Origin: Streptomyces venezuelae
GTDB taxonomy: Bacteria; Actinomycetota; Actinomycetes; Streptomycetales; Streptomycetaceae
Direction: 5' to 3'
NCBI RefSeq assembly: GCF_008642375.1
Contig: NZ_CP029194.1
Span: forward strand, 6,876,501 to 6,940,500
Length of the DNA: 64,000 nt
A program made the translations under genes and the position numbers. Below, one piece after another: positions 34,206-42,560 of the stretch (the first letter of the stretch is position 1; the number at the start of each line of letters is the position of its first letter). The notes under the pieces are model-generated. The model searched no databases. It saw nothing but the letters and a program-made list of their open reading frames with translations, and was not told where the DNA came from.

Positions 34206-37200
34206 GGGGATTCTTCAAGCGCCGCAAGGCGGCGCAGACGGCGGAAGGGGCGACCATCCAGGGCCCGCTCACCCAGATCAGCGGGGCGCGAGACGTCCAC
34301 GTCACGATCGGAGCCGTCCCGTCCCCGGCCCGGGCACCGGAGATCGAGTCGGCCCGCGAGGCCTACGCCACCCGCGTCCGCCAGCGCTACGGCCGCCTGG
34401 ACCTCGAAGTCCTCACCCCCCTCCGGGAACAGGACGAGCACCCGGCCCTGCAGCTGCGGGACGTCTTCGTTCCCCAGTCCGTACGGGCCGACCCGCCGCC
34501 CGTCGAGCTGCCCCAGGAGTTCCTGCGCCGCCTCAAGGACCCGGCCGAGGTCGAGCTCCACGACCTGCCGCCCGGCATCGACCGCGAGACGGTCGACCGC
34601 GTCCGCCGTGCCTACCAGGAGCGGCCACCGCTCCCCGTACTCGACGTCCTGACGACGCCCGAGCACGACCGTGTGGTCCTGCTCGGCCACCCGGGCTCCG
34701 GCAAGTCCAGCCTGGCCCGCTATCTGGCGCTCGTCCTCACGTCTCCCGAGCCCCCTCGGTCCCTCGACGCACTGCACGACAGCCTCCCGCTGATCGTCGA
34801 ACTCCGGGAGTACGCACAACCCGTCTGGCGCGAGCGGACGTTCGAGGACTTCCTGGCCCACCAGTACGTGACGGAGGGCCTCGGACTGCCGCCCGAGACG
34901 CTGACCGCGCTGCTGGCGGGGGAGAGCCCATACAAGGCCCTCGTGATCTTCGACGGCCTGGACGAGCTCTTCGAGAAGGACGTCCGGGACGCGGTCACCC
35001 GCCGCATCGCGGGCTTCGCGGCCCGCCACGCCCGGGCCAGGATCGTCGTCACCTCACGCGACTACGGCTATCAGCGGGCCGTCCTGGACGGTGCGGGCTT
35101 CACCAACTTCATGCTCCAGGACCTCGACCGGGAGCAGATCGGCGCGTTCGCGGGGCAGTGGTTCGCGCTGGCGTCCCCGGACGACCCGGACCAGGCCCGG
35201 AAACTGACCGAACGCGTCACGACGGCCGTCGACGCGTCCGCCTCGGTCCGCGAACTCGCCGGCAATCCCCTGATCCTCACGATCCTGGCGATCATCGGCC
35301 GCCGCCGCGAACTCCCTCGCGACCGGCGCACGGTGTACGAGCACGCCGTCGACGTCCTCGTGGAGCACTGGGACCCCAGCAAGTACCTCAAGGACAGCCG
35401 TGTCGAGGAGCACCTTCCGTATCTGGCCGCCGAGGACAAGCGCGAACTCCTGCGCTTGATCGCGCGCCAGATGCAAGAGGGCCACGGAGGTATCTCGGGC
35501 AACCACATCGCGGGCCCGGACCTCCTGAAGAGCTTCGAGGAGTACCTCAGGGACCGCTACGCCCTCCCACCGGATCGCGCGGCGACGGCGGCCCGGGTGA
35601 TGCTCGACCAGTTCCGCCACCGCAACTTCATCCTCAGCCGCTACGGCGGCGAGGTCTACGGCTTCGTCCACCGCACGTTCCTGGAGTACCTGGCGGCCAC
35701 GGACCTGGCCCACCGCTTCAACCGCGAACGCAGCCTGTCGGAGGAAGACCTCCAAGAGCTCTTCGTGGTGAAGGTCCACGACCCGACGTGGCACGAGATC
35801 CTGCTGCTCCTGGTGGGCCTGCTGGACGAGCGGTTCGTGGCGGGGGTGATCGACCGCCTGCTGGCGCCGCGCGCGATCGCGGTGCCCGTGGGAGGTGACG
35901 GTGATCTGGCGTTCGCCGAAGCGGCCTTCGCGGCCCGTTGCCTGGCCGAGGTGCGCCGACTGGGGGCGCTGGCCCCGCAGAGCACGGCCCTGGTGGAGAC
36001 GATCATCCGTCTGTTCGATGTGGCCCGTGCGCTGGGCACTACCTTCTTCTACCCCTACCAGCACATCGAGTCCCTGGGACCGTCCCTGGCGGCTCTGGGG
36101 CCCCACTGGACGGGCAGGGAGAGCTACCTGTGCTGGCACGAGCGGTGGGCCCGCGACGACGAGTCCGGCGAGCACATGTCGGCCAACACGACGGAGCAGC
36201 TCACTGCGGACATCTCCCTTGCCCTGCGAGGCACAGAGGACGCGCCCGACGTGGCACACCTCACGGAGACGGCCCTGACAAGTGACAGTGTCCTGGCGAG
36301 GGTCGGCGCCCTCCACTTGCTGGTGCGCAGGGCGGGCACTGAGCCGCGGACGCGGGAGCTGTTGGAGCGCTGCCTGCGGGAGGACCCGAACGGCGAGGTG
36401 CGGGCGGTCCTCTCCCGCCTCGCGTACGACGACGGGGCTGACCCGGCCTGGGTGGCCCGGCTCGCCGTCGAGCGGCTGACCGAGGACCAGCACTGGCATG
36501 CTCGATACGCAGCACTTGAGTGTCTGCGACGCCTCCGGATCGACACCCCGGACGTACGAGCCGCAGTTCACCGCGCTCTCGACGATCCCCGCCTTCGCCG
36601 GTACGCCATGGATTTTCTCGTCGCCCATGCCGAGAACGGGGCGGAAGCGGCGGAGCTGCTCCGGAAAGAACTGGAGGACGACGATCCCGGAATCCGCGCG
36701 GCAGCATTGACCACCGTGGTGGCACACACACGCGACGAACCCGTGGTCCGCGCGCTCGTCCAGCGGTACCTGAAGCGCGACGAGGTCCCCGTGCTCCTGG
36801 CTGCCGCGATCGAGGCCGTCCGGGAGATCGGCTCCGACGACCCGGGCACGGACGGCCTCCTGCACGAGCTTCTGGATCACCCCGTCGCCGAGATCCGAGG
36901 GTCCGCCATTCGTTGTCTGGCCGAGGCGGGCACGCCGATCGACATGCTGTCGGACCTGCTGTCGCACCGGCTGATTCATGACGAGGACGCTGGGGTCCGA
37001 GGCTCCGCCCTCCACCTGCTCGTGGAACACGTGGGCCATGAATCGGCCGTGTGGGACGCCCTGCTCGACCAGGCACGGAACGACCCGAGCCGGTGGCTCC
37101 GGGAGGAGGCCCTGCAAGGCCTCATGAAGCTCGATGCCGAGGCAGCGCGCGACGTGGTCGTCGAACTTGCCCACCTCGAGACATGGGCCTATTCCCACCT

Positions 37201-37534
37201 GCTCACCACGTACGGGCACGACACGGAGGCGATACGCGTCGTCTTCGATCACGCCTTGGACGACGAGAGCGCCGACAGACGGTGCACCGCCCTCGTGATT
37301 CTCCTGGAACACCGCAGTGGCCCCGAACTGGCCGCTCTCGCCCAGGACCGCTTCGACAACGACCACGCCCCGGAGGTCAGGCTCACCGCCTTTCGCGTCC
37401 TCGCCGACCTCCGTCGCGACAGCCGGGAGCTGCTCCCGCTCCTCCGCCGAGCAGCCGAGACCGACGACATCCGGGAGATCCGCGACGTCGCCGCCGCCCT
37501 CCTCGCCGCCCTCGACCCTCAGCCCCCGGGCTGA
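34202..37534 (+). CDS. NACHT-domain NTPase with HEAT repeats (NLR-like)
   Basis: A 1110-residue STAND protein. Residues 16-36 hold the LxQI motif (core GPLTQISGA) shared with the preceding membrane protein. The NACHT domain has Walker A GHPGSGKSS (162-170), Walker B LVIFDGLDEL (248-256), sensor IVVTSR (281-286) and GNPLILTILAII (354-365), then the winged-helix signature YGFVHRTFLEYLAATDLA near residue 490-505. From about residue 690 to the end, HEAT/Armadillo-like helical repeats are visible (RYAMDFLVAHAEN, IRGSAIRCLAEAG). Such proteins act as sensors in bacterial immunity; the trigger is unknown. It is separate from its metabolic neighbours in style and overlaps the ASCH gene by 16 bases. 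Confidence 0.9.
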   Translation: MRGFFKRRKAAQTAEGATIQGPLTQISGARDVHVTIGAVPSPARAPEIESAREAYATRVRQRYGRLDLEVLTPLREQDEHPALQLRDVFVPQSVRADPPPVELPQEFLRRLKDPAEVELHDLPPGIDRETVDRVRRAYQERPPLPVLDVLTTPEHDRVVLLGHPGSGKSSLARYLALVLTSPEPPRSLDALHDSLPLIVELREYAQPVWRERTFEDFLAHQYVTEGLGLPPETLTALLAGESPYKALVIFDGLDELFEKDVRDAVTRRIAGFAARHARARIVVTSRDYGYQRAVLDGAGFTNFMLQDLDREQIGAFAGQWFALASPDDPDQARKLTERVTTAVDASASVRELAGNPLILTILAIIGRRRELPRDRRTVYEHAVDVLVEHWDPSKYLKDSRVEEHLPYLAAEDKRELLRLIARQMQEGHGGISGNHIAGPDLLKSFEEYLRDRYALPPDRAATAARVMLDQFRHRNFILSRYGGEVYGFVHRTFLEYLAATDLAHRFNRERSLSEEDLQELFVVKVHDPTWHEILLLLVGLLDERFVAGVIDRLLAPRAIAVPVGGDGDLAFAEAAFAARCLAEVRRLGALAPQSTALVETIIRLFDVARALGTTFFYPYQHIESLGPSLAALGPHWTGRESYLCWHERWARDDESGEHMSANTTEQLTADISLALRGTEDAPDVAHLTETALTSDSVLARVGALHLLVRRAGTEPRTRELLERCLREDPNGEVRAVLSRLAYDDGADPAWVARLAVERLTEDQHWHARYAALECLRRLRIDTPDVRAAVHRALDDPRLRRYAMDFLVAHAENGAEAAELLRKELEDDDPGIRAAALTTVVAHTRDEPVVRALVQRYLKRDEVPVLLAAAIEAVREIGSDDPGTDGLLHELLDHPVAEIRGSAIRCLAEAGTPIDMLSDLLSHRLIHDEDAGVRGSALHLLVEHVGHESAVWDALLDQARNDPSRWLREEALQGLMKLDAEAARDVVVELAHLETWAYSHLLTTYGHDTEAIRVVFDHALDDESADRRCTALVILLEHRSGPELAALAQDRFDNDHAPEVRLTAFRVLADLRRDSRELLPLLRRAAETDDIREIRDVAAALLAALDPQPPG

Positions 37535-37953
37535 ATCAACTCCACCACCCGGAACCGCTCCGCCACCACCATCGTCCCGTCGTCCACCACGAAGTGCGGG
37601 TCGCCCAAGGCCTCCCGCATCTCCTCGCTGTGCCAGAAGCGCTCGTGGGCCGATCGCCACTCCGCCACCGACGCGTACCCCTCGCCCTCGTCGAGCGCGT
37701 GCCGGAGGTCCACCTCGCCGAGCGGCAGGACCCGGACATCCGTCACCTCCACGACCGCCACTTCGCGACCGTCCGAGTCGATGAGCGCCGAGCGCTCGCC
37801 CGGCTCGGGCAGCTCCTCGTTCTCGATCTCGTACTCCACGAGGAGGCCCGTCGTGGAGACCTTCTCGCCGGCGAGCACCGCCGCGACGAGCTGGTCCCGC
37901 AAGGGGCCGGGGAAGGCGAGCAGATAGGGCTTGAGCGCGTCAGGGCCGGTCAT
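37519..37953 (-). CDS. ASCH-domain protein
   Basis: About 144 residues matching the ASCH (ASC-1 homology, PUA-like) fold: KPYLLAFPGPLRDQLVAAVLAGEKVSTTGLLVEYE, then LPLGEVDLRHALDEGEGYASVAEWRSAHERFW. PUA-like domains usually bind RNA or modified nucleotides; some release bases or act in toxin-type contexts. The start may be ATG 37953 or GTG 37974; no clear ribosome site for either. Its 3' end overlaps the convergent NACHT gene by 16 bases. Whether it belongs to the NACHT locus is unclear. Confidence 0.8.
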   Translation of the reverse strand: MTGPDALKPYLLAFPGPLRDQLVAAVLAGEKVSTTGLLVEYEIENEELPEPGERSALIDSDGREVAVVEVTDVRVLPLGEVDLRHALDEGEGYASVAEWRSAHERFWHSEEMREALGDPHFVVDDGTMVVAERFRVVELIQPGG

Positions 37954-38004
37954 GGCCGACAGTCTGTCAGTCACGACCGGCCCGCAGCGCGGAATTTCGC
38001 CGGG

Positions 38005-39402
38005 CTACAACACCAGCGACAGCAGCAGCACGAACACGATGCCCACGACCGAGATGATCGTCTCCATCACCGACCAGGTCTTGATCGTCTGGCCGACGGT
38101 CATCCCGAAGTACTCCTTCACCAGCCAGAACCCGGCGTCGTTGACGTGGCTGAAGAAGAGCGACCCCGCACCGATCGCGAGCACGAGCAGCGCCGTCTCG
38201 CTCGTCGACATGCCCTCCGCGAGCGGAGCCACGAGCCCCGCCGCCGAGATCGTCGCCACCGTCGCAGAACCGGTCGCCAGCCGGATCGCAACCGCGATCA
38301 GCCAGGCGAGCAGCAGCGCAGGGATGGACCAGTTCTCGGAGAAGTCCAGGATCATCTGGCCGACGCCGATGTCGATCAGGGTCTGCTTGAAGCCGCCGCC
38401 CGCGCCGACGATCAGCAGCACGCCCGCGATCGGGGCGAGGGACTTCTCGACGGTCGAGGACAGCCGCTCCTTGGTGAATCCGGCCGCCCGGCCCAGGGTG
38501 AACATGCCGACTATGACGGCGGCGAGCAGCGCGATCAGCGGCGAGCCGATGACGTCGGTGACCTTCTGCAGGCCGTTGTCCGGGTTGTCGACGACGATGT
38601 CGACGAGCGCCTTGACCAGCATCAGGACGACCGGCAGCAGCACGGTCGCGACGGTGGCGCCGAAGCCGGGGCGCTTGTCCAGGTCCTCGGAGGGACGCGT
38701 GGGGATCATGTTCTCGGGGGCCGGGATGTCCACCCAGCGCGCGGCGTACCGGGAGAACAGCGGACCGGCGATGATCACGGTCGGGACGGCGACGACCAGA
38801 CCGAGGGCGAGGGTGACGCCCAGGTTCGCGCCGAGGGCGTCGATGGCGACGAGCGGCCCGGGGTGCGGGGGGATGAGCCCGTGCATCACGGAGAGGCCGG
38901 CGAGGGCGGGGATGCCGATCCGCATCAGGGAGTAGTTGCCGCGCTTGGCGACCAGCAGCACGACCGGGATCAGCAGCACGATGCCGACCTCGAAGAAGAG
39001 CGGCAGGCCGATCACGGAGGCGATGAGGACCACCGCCCAGGGCATCGCCCGGCCGCTCGCCCTGGCCAGGATCGTGTCGACGATCTGGTCGGCGCCACCG
39101 GAGTCGGCGAGGAGCTTGCCGAGGATCGCGCCGAGCGCGATCAGCACACCGACGCCCGCGACGGTGTTGCCGAGGCCGGTGGTGAAGGACTTGATCGTGT
39201 CGGCGAGCGGCGCACCCGCGAACGCGCCGAGCGCGAGCGACCCGATGGTCAGCGCCAGGAACGCGTGGAGCTTGAACCGGGTGATGAGCAGGACGATGAG
39301 AGCGATGCCGGCGAGCACGGCGATACCGAGCTGGGCGTTGCCTGCCGAGGTGATGGGTTCGGCGGCATCCGCTGCCAGGATCTCGACACTGAGACTGGTC
39401 AC
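38005..39402 (-). CDS. gntP: Gluconate permease, GntP family
   Basis: A 465-residue gluconate:H+ symporter of the GntP family with about 12-14 predicted membrane helices. Family sequences include ALGAILGKLLADSGGADQI, GLSVMHGLIPPHPGPLVA and GAGSLFFSHVNDAGFWLVKEYF. It follows the gluconokinase gene on the same strand (41-bp gap), and a GntR-type regulator is divergent. Together these import and phosphorylate gluconate for the pentose phosphate pathway. Confidence 0.95.
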   Translation of the reverse strand: MTSLSVEILAADAAEPITSAGNAQLGIAVLAGIALIVLLITRFKLHAFLALTIGSLALGAFAGAPLADTIKSFTTGLGNTVAGVGVLIALGAILGKLLADSGGADQIVDTILARASGRAMPWAVVLIASVIGLPLFFEVGIVLLIPVVLLVAKRGNYSLMRIGIPALAGLSVMHGLIPPHPGPLVAIDALGANLGVTLALGLVVAVPTVIIAGPLFSRYAARWVDIPAPENMIPTRPSEDLDKRPGFGATVATVLLPVVLMLVKALVDIVVDNPDNGLQKVTDVIGSPLIALLAAVIVGMFTLGRAAGFTKERLSSTVEKSLAPIAGVLLIVGAGGGFKQTLIDIGVGQMILDFSENWSIPALLLAWLIAVAIRLATGSATVATISAAGLVAPLAEGMSTSETALLVLAIGAGSLFFSHVNDAGFWLVKEYFGMTVGQTIKTWSVMETIISVVGIVFVLLLSLVL

Positions 39403-39443
39403 GGGGGTGTCCTTCGTACGAGCGGGGAACGGGGGACGGAAGG

Positions 39444-39971
39444 TCAGCCGGCGAGAGCGCGCAGCGCGGCGACCGCCCGGGCGGCGATTTCTTCGGGGGT
39501 GCCGGAGACGTCGACGGCGACGCCGGCCTCGTCCTCCTCCAGCGGCTGGAGGGTGGCGAACTGGGAGTCGAGGAGCGCGGTGGGCATGAAGTGCCCCTTG
39601 CGCGCGGACATCCGCCCCTCGATCAGCTCCCGGTCACCGGTCAGATGGAGGAAGACCACTCCGGGGGCCGCGGCGCGCAGCCGGTCCCGGTAGGCCCGCT
39701 TCAGCGCGGAGCTGCTCACCACACCGCCGAGCCCGGCCCGGTCGTGCGCCCACGCCCCGATGGCGTCGAGCCAGGGCGCCCGGTCGGTGTCGTCCAGGGG
39801 GACGCCGGCCGACATCTTGGCCACGTTCGCCGCCGGGTGGAAGTCGTCGCCCTCCGCGTAGGGGAGGGCCATCGCCTCGGCGACCAGCGGCCCGATGGTG
39901 GTCTTGCCGGTACCGGCGACGCCCATCACGACGACGACCGTCCTCGCCTCGGGCTGGGGGGTGGTGCTCAT
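39444..39971 (-). CDS. gntK: Gluconokinase
   Basis: A 175-residue ATP-dependent kinase forming 6-phosphogluconate. P-loop GVAGTGKTT at about residues 17-25, substrate segment YAEGDDFHPAANVAKMSAGVPLDDTDRAPWL and the GHFMPTALLDSQFATLQPLEEDE block are exact for the GntK family. First gene of the gntK-gntP operon, with palindromes in the divergent promoter. Confidence 0.96.
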   Translation of the reverse strand: MSTTPQPEARTVVVVMGVAGTGKTTIGPLVAEAMALPYAEGDDFHPAANVAKMSAGVPLDDTDRAPWLDAIGAWAHDRAGLGGVVSSSALKRAYRDRLRAAAPGVVFLHLTGDRELIEGRMSARKGHFMPTALLDSQFATLQPLEEDEAGVAVDVSGTPEEIAARAVAALRALAG

Positions 39972-40020
39972 GGGTGGTGCCTCGCTGTCTTCTTCGACAT
40001 CGATCCGTCGCGCCCATGAA

Positions 40021-40031
40021 ACCCATTGGGT
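40021..40031. promoter_or_regulatory. Palindrome in the gluconate promoter region
   Basis: ACCCA T TGGGT, a perfect 11-bp palindrome on the gntK side of the divergent intergenic region. A possible operator half of a regulatory pair with 40057. Confidence 0.45.
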
Positions 40032-40056
40032 ACGACGTATTCAAGAGCCTGTGACG

Positions 40057-40073
40057 TAAAAGTAGTACTTTTA
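40057..40073. promoter_or_regulatory. Operator-like palindrome between gntK and its regulator
   Basis: TAAAAGTA G TACTTTTA, a perfect 17-bp AT-rich palindrome in a GC-rich genome, 46 bp before the GntR start. It is the best candidate for the GntR binding site. Confidence 0.7.
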
Positions 40074-40118
40074 ATTCCCGAGGTGATCATCCGTGCGCGC
40101 ACGCATAGGCTTGCGACC

Positions 40119-40820
40119 ATGACGACACCGGCCCAGGGGCTTCATTCGCACGTCCTCGCCACCCTGGGTCTCGCGATCACCGCGGGGGAGTACCCGCCGG
40201 GCACCGTGCTGCGCACCGACGAGCTCGCCCAGCGCTTCGACGTCTCCCGGACCGTGGTCCGCGAGGTCGTGCGCGTCCTGGAGTCCATGCACCTCGTCGA
40301 GTCACGCCGCCGCGTCGGCGTGACCGTGCTCCCCACCGCGAGCTGGAACGTGTACGACCCCCAGGTCATCCGCTGGCGGCTCGCCGGCGCCGACCGCCCC
40401 CGCCAGCTCCGCTCCCTCACGGTGCTCCGCTCGGCCGTCGAACCCGTCGCCGCCGGTCTCGCCGCCACGCACGCCACCCCCGAGCAGTGCCGTGAGCTCA
40501 CCGAGCAGGCCCTCGGCATGGTCGCGACCTCGCGCGGCCGGCGCCTGGAGGAGTACCTCGTCCACGACATCGCCTTCCACCGGGTCGTCCTCAACGCCTC
40601 GGGGAACGAGATGTTCGCCCGCCTCGGCGACGTCGTCGCCGAGGTCCTCACCGGCCGCACCCACCACCACGTGATGTTCGAGGACCCCGACCCCGCCGCC
40701 GTCACCCTCCACGTCCAGGTCGCCGAGGCGGTACGGGAGCGGGACGCGGCCCGCGCCGAGGAGCTCACCCGCCAGATCGCGGTCGGCGCCCTCCAGGAAC
40801 TGGACGTTCTGGCCCCGTGA
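40119..40820 (+). CDS. gntR: GntR-family (FadR/FCD) gluconate repressor
   Basis: A 233-residue GntR-type regulator with winged helix ITAGEYPPGTVLRTDELAQRFDVSRTVVREVVRVLESMHLV and an all-helical FCD sensor domain with metal-binding histidines (HDIAFHRVVLNASGN, THHHVMFE, HVQVAEAVRERD). Divergent from gntK; effector most likely gluconate or 6-phosphogluconate. ATG 40119 is chosen from the homology start MTTPAQGLHSHVL. Autoregulation through the palindrome at 40057 is expected. Confidence 0.9.
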   Translation: MTTPAQGLHSHVLATLGLAITAGEYPPGTVLRTDELAQRFDVSRTVVREVVRVLESMHLVESRRRVGVTVLPTASWNVYDPQVIRWRLAGADRPRQLRSLTVLRSAVEPVAAGLAATHATPEQCRELTEQALGMVATSRGRRLEEYLVHDIAFHRVVLNASGNEMFARLGDVVAEVLTGRTHHHVMFEDPDPAAVTLHVQVAEAVRERDAARAEELTRQIAVGALQELDVLAP

Positions 40821-40978
40821 AGCTCTGAACTAGCTCAAATATGGGCGATCAGTGACATGCGCCACAGTCAGTCGGCGCTCTTGCCGTGAGGATGTGCGCT
40901 GGTCGTGCCGGGGAGACCCCCATCGGGCACGGCCGGGAAGTACCGCACAGCTCCCCCCTCACGAAGGCGAACAACTCC

Positions 40979-42439
40979 ATGACTGACCGCGTCATCGCGG
41001 CCGAGCCGCTGTCCGCCGTTCCGGCGAGCCCGGCCGCAACCCCCCACGTCGACGCAGGCGACGCCGGTTACCGCAAGGACCTCAAGTCCCGGCACATCAA
41101 CATGATCGCCATCGGCGGCGCCATCGGCACCGGCCTCTTCCTCGGCGCCGGCGGCCGGATGTCCCAGGCGGGACCCTCCCTCTTCATCGCCTACGCCGTC
41201 TGCGGCGTCTTCGCCTTCTTCGTGGTGCGGGCCCTCGGCGAGCTGGTGCTCTACCGCCCCTCGTCCGGTGCGTTCGTCTCCTACGCCCGTGAGTTCATGG
41301 GCGAGAAGGGCGCCTACACGGCCGGCTGGCTGTACTTCCTCAACTGGTCGACGACCGCCGTCGCCGACATCACCGCGGCCGCCACCTACGCCCACTTCTG
41401 GGCCATGTTCAGCGACGTCCCGCAGTGGATCCTCGCCCTGATCGCCCTCGCGGTCGTCCTCGCCGCCAACCTCATCTCCGTGAAGTACTTCGGCGAGATG
41501 GAGTTCTGGTTCGCGATCATCAAGGTCGGCGCCCTCGTCGCCTTCATGCTGATCGGCATCTTCCTCGTCGTCACCTCGCACGACGTCGGCGGCCACACCC
41601 CGGGCCTCGGCAACATCACCGACAACGGCGGCATCTTCCCCAACGGCATGATGCCGATGCTGCTGCTCATCCAGGGCGTCGTCTTCGCCTACGCCTCCGT
41701 CGAGCTGTGCGGCGTCGCCGCCGGCGAGACCGAGAACCCCGAGAAGATCATGCCGAAGGCGATCAACTCGATCATGTGGCGCGTGGGCCTCTTCTACGTC
41801 GGCTCCGTCGTCCTGCTCGCGCTGATCCTCCCGTACACCGCGTACTCCGGCGACCAGAGCCCCTTCGTCACCGTCTTCGACAAGCTGGGCATCCCCGGCG
41901 CCGCCGGCGTGATGAACCTGGTCGTCCTCACGGCCGCGCTCTCCAGCCTCAACTCGGGCCTCTACTCCACCGGCCGCATCCTGCGCTCCATGTCGCTCTC
42001 CGGCTCCGCGCCGAAGTTCACCGGCGTCATGAACAAGGGCGGCGTCCCCTACGGCGGCATCCTCCTCACCGCCGCCTTCGGCGTCATGGGTGTCGCGCTC
42101 AACTACGTGATGCCCGGCGAGGCCTTCGAGCTGGTCCTCAACTTCGCCTCGATCGGCATCATCGGCACCTGGGCCATGATCATGGTCTGCTCGCTGCTCT
42201 TCTGGCGCAACGCCCAGCAGGGCAAGCTCACCCGCCCCGGCTACAACCTGCCCTGGGCCCCGTACACCCAGATCGTGACCATCGTCTTCCTCGGCTCCGT
42301 CCTCGTCCTCATGTGGATGGACGGCGGCATCAGCCGCACCACCGTGAACTGCCTGCCGCTCATCGCGGCGGCCCTCGTCGGCGGCTGGTTCCTGGTCCGC
42401 AAGCGGGTCCGCGCGACCGCCGCGGCGGCCCGCGACTGA
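40979..42439 (+). CDS. Amino acid permease, APC superfamily (asparagine/GABA permease type)
   Basis: A 486-residue permease with 12 predicted helices. The APC opening LKSRHINMIAIGGAIGTGLFLGAG and the conserved ELGELVLYRPSSGAFVSYAREFMGEKGAYTAGWLYFLNW are typical of L-asparagine (AnsP) and GABA permeases. ATG 40979 starts after AAGGCGAACAACTCC. It is monocistronic, with a strong terminator downstream. The exact amino acid is not certain. Confidence 0.92.
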   Translation: MTDRVIAAEPLSAVPASPAATPHVDAGDAGYRKDLKSRHINMIAIGGAIGTGLFLGAGGRMSQAGPSLFIAYAVCGVFAFFVVRALGELVLYRPSSGAFVSYAREFMGEKGAYTAGWLYFLNWSTTAVADITAAATYAHFWAMFSDVPQWILALIALAVVLAANLISVKYFGEMEFWFAIIKVGALVAFMLIGIFLVVTSHDVGGHTPGLGNITDNGGIFPNGMMPMLLLIQGVVFAYASVELCGVAAGETENPEKIMPKAINSIMWRVGLFYVGSVVLLALILPYTAYSGDQSPFVTVFDKLGIPGAAGVMNLVVLTAALSSLNSGLYSTGRILRSMSLSGSAPKFTGVMNKGGVPYGGILLTAAFGVMGVALNYVMPGEAFELVLNFASIGIIGTWAMIMVCSLLFWRNAQQGKLTRPGYNLPWAPYTQIVTIVFLGSVLVLMWMDGGISRTTVNCLPLIAAALVGGWFLVRKRVRATAAAARD

Positions 42440-42456
42440 CCTCCCCCACGGGAACC

Positions 42457-42495
42457 GGCGAGACCCCCACAGGCACGGCCTGTCGGGGTCTCGCC
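42457..42495 (+). terminator. Terminator of the amino acid permease gene
   Basis: Stem GGCGAGACCCC, one C-C mismatch, then ACAGG, with complementary arms and a 5-base loop, 17 bp after the permease stop. TCTTG follows. The next gene has its own ribosome site. Confidence 0.88.
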
Positions 42496-42560
42496 TCTTG
42501 TCAGGAGATAGTGGTACGCAGGAGCCTTACAAGATCCGGTCGGAGAAAAGGAAGTTCGCG

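Noticed and set aside
34202..37534. A mobile or transposon-borne element around the NACHT gene
   Set aside because: I found no transposase, integrase, direct-repeat border or tRNA junction next to it.
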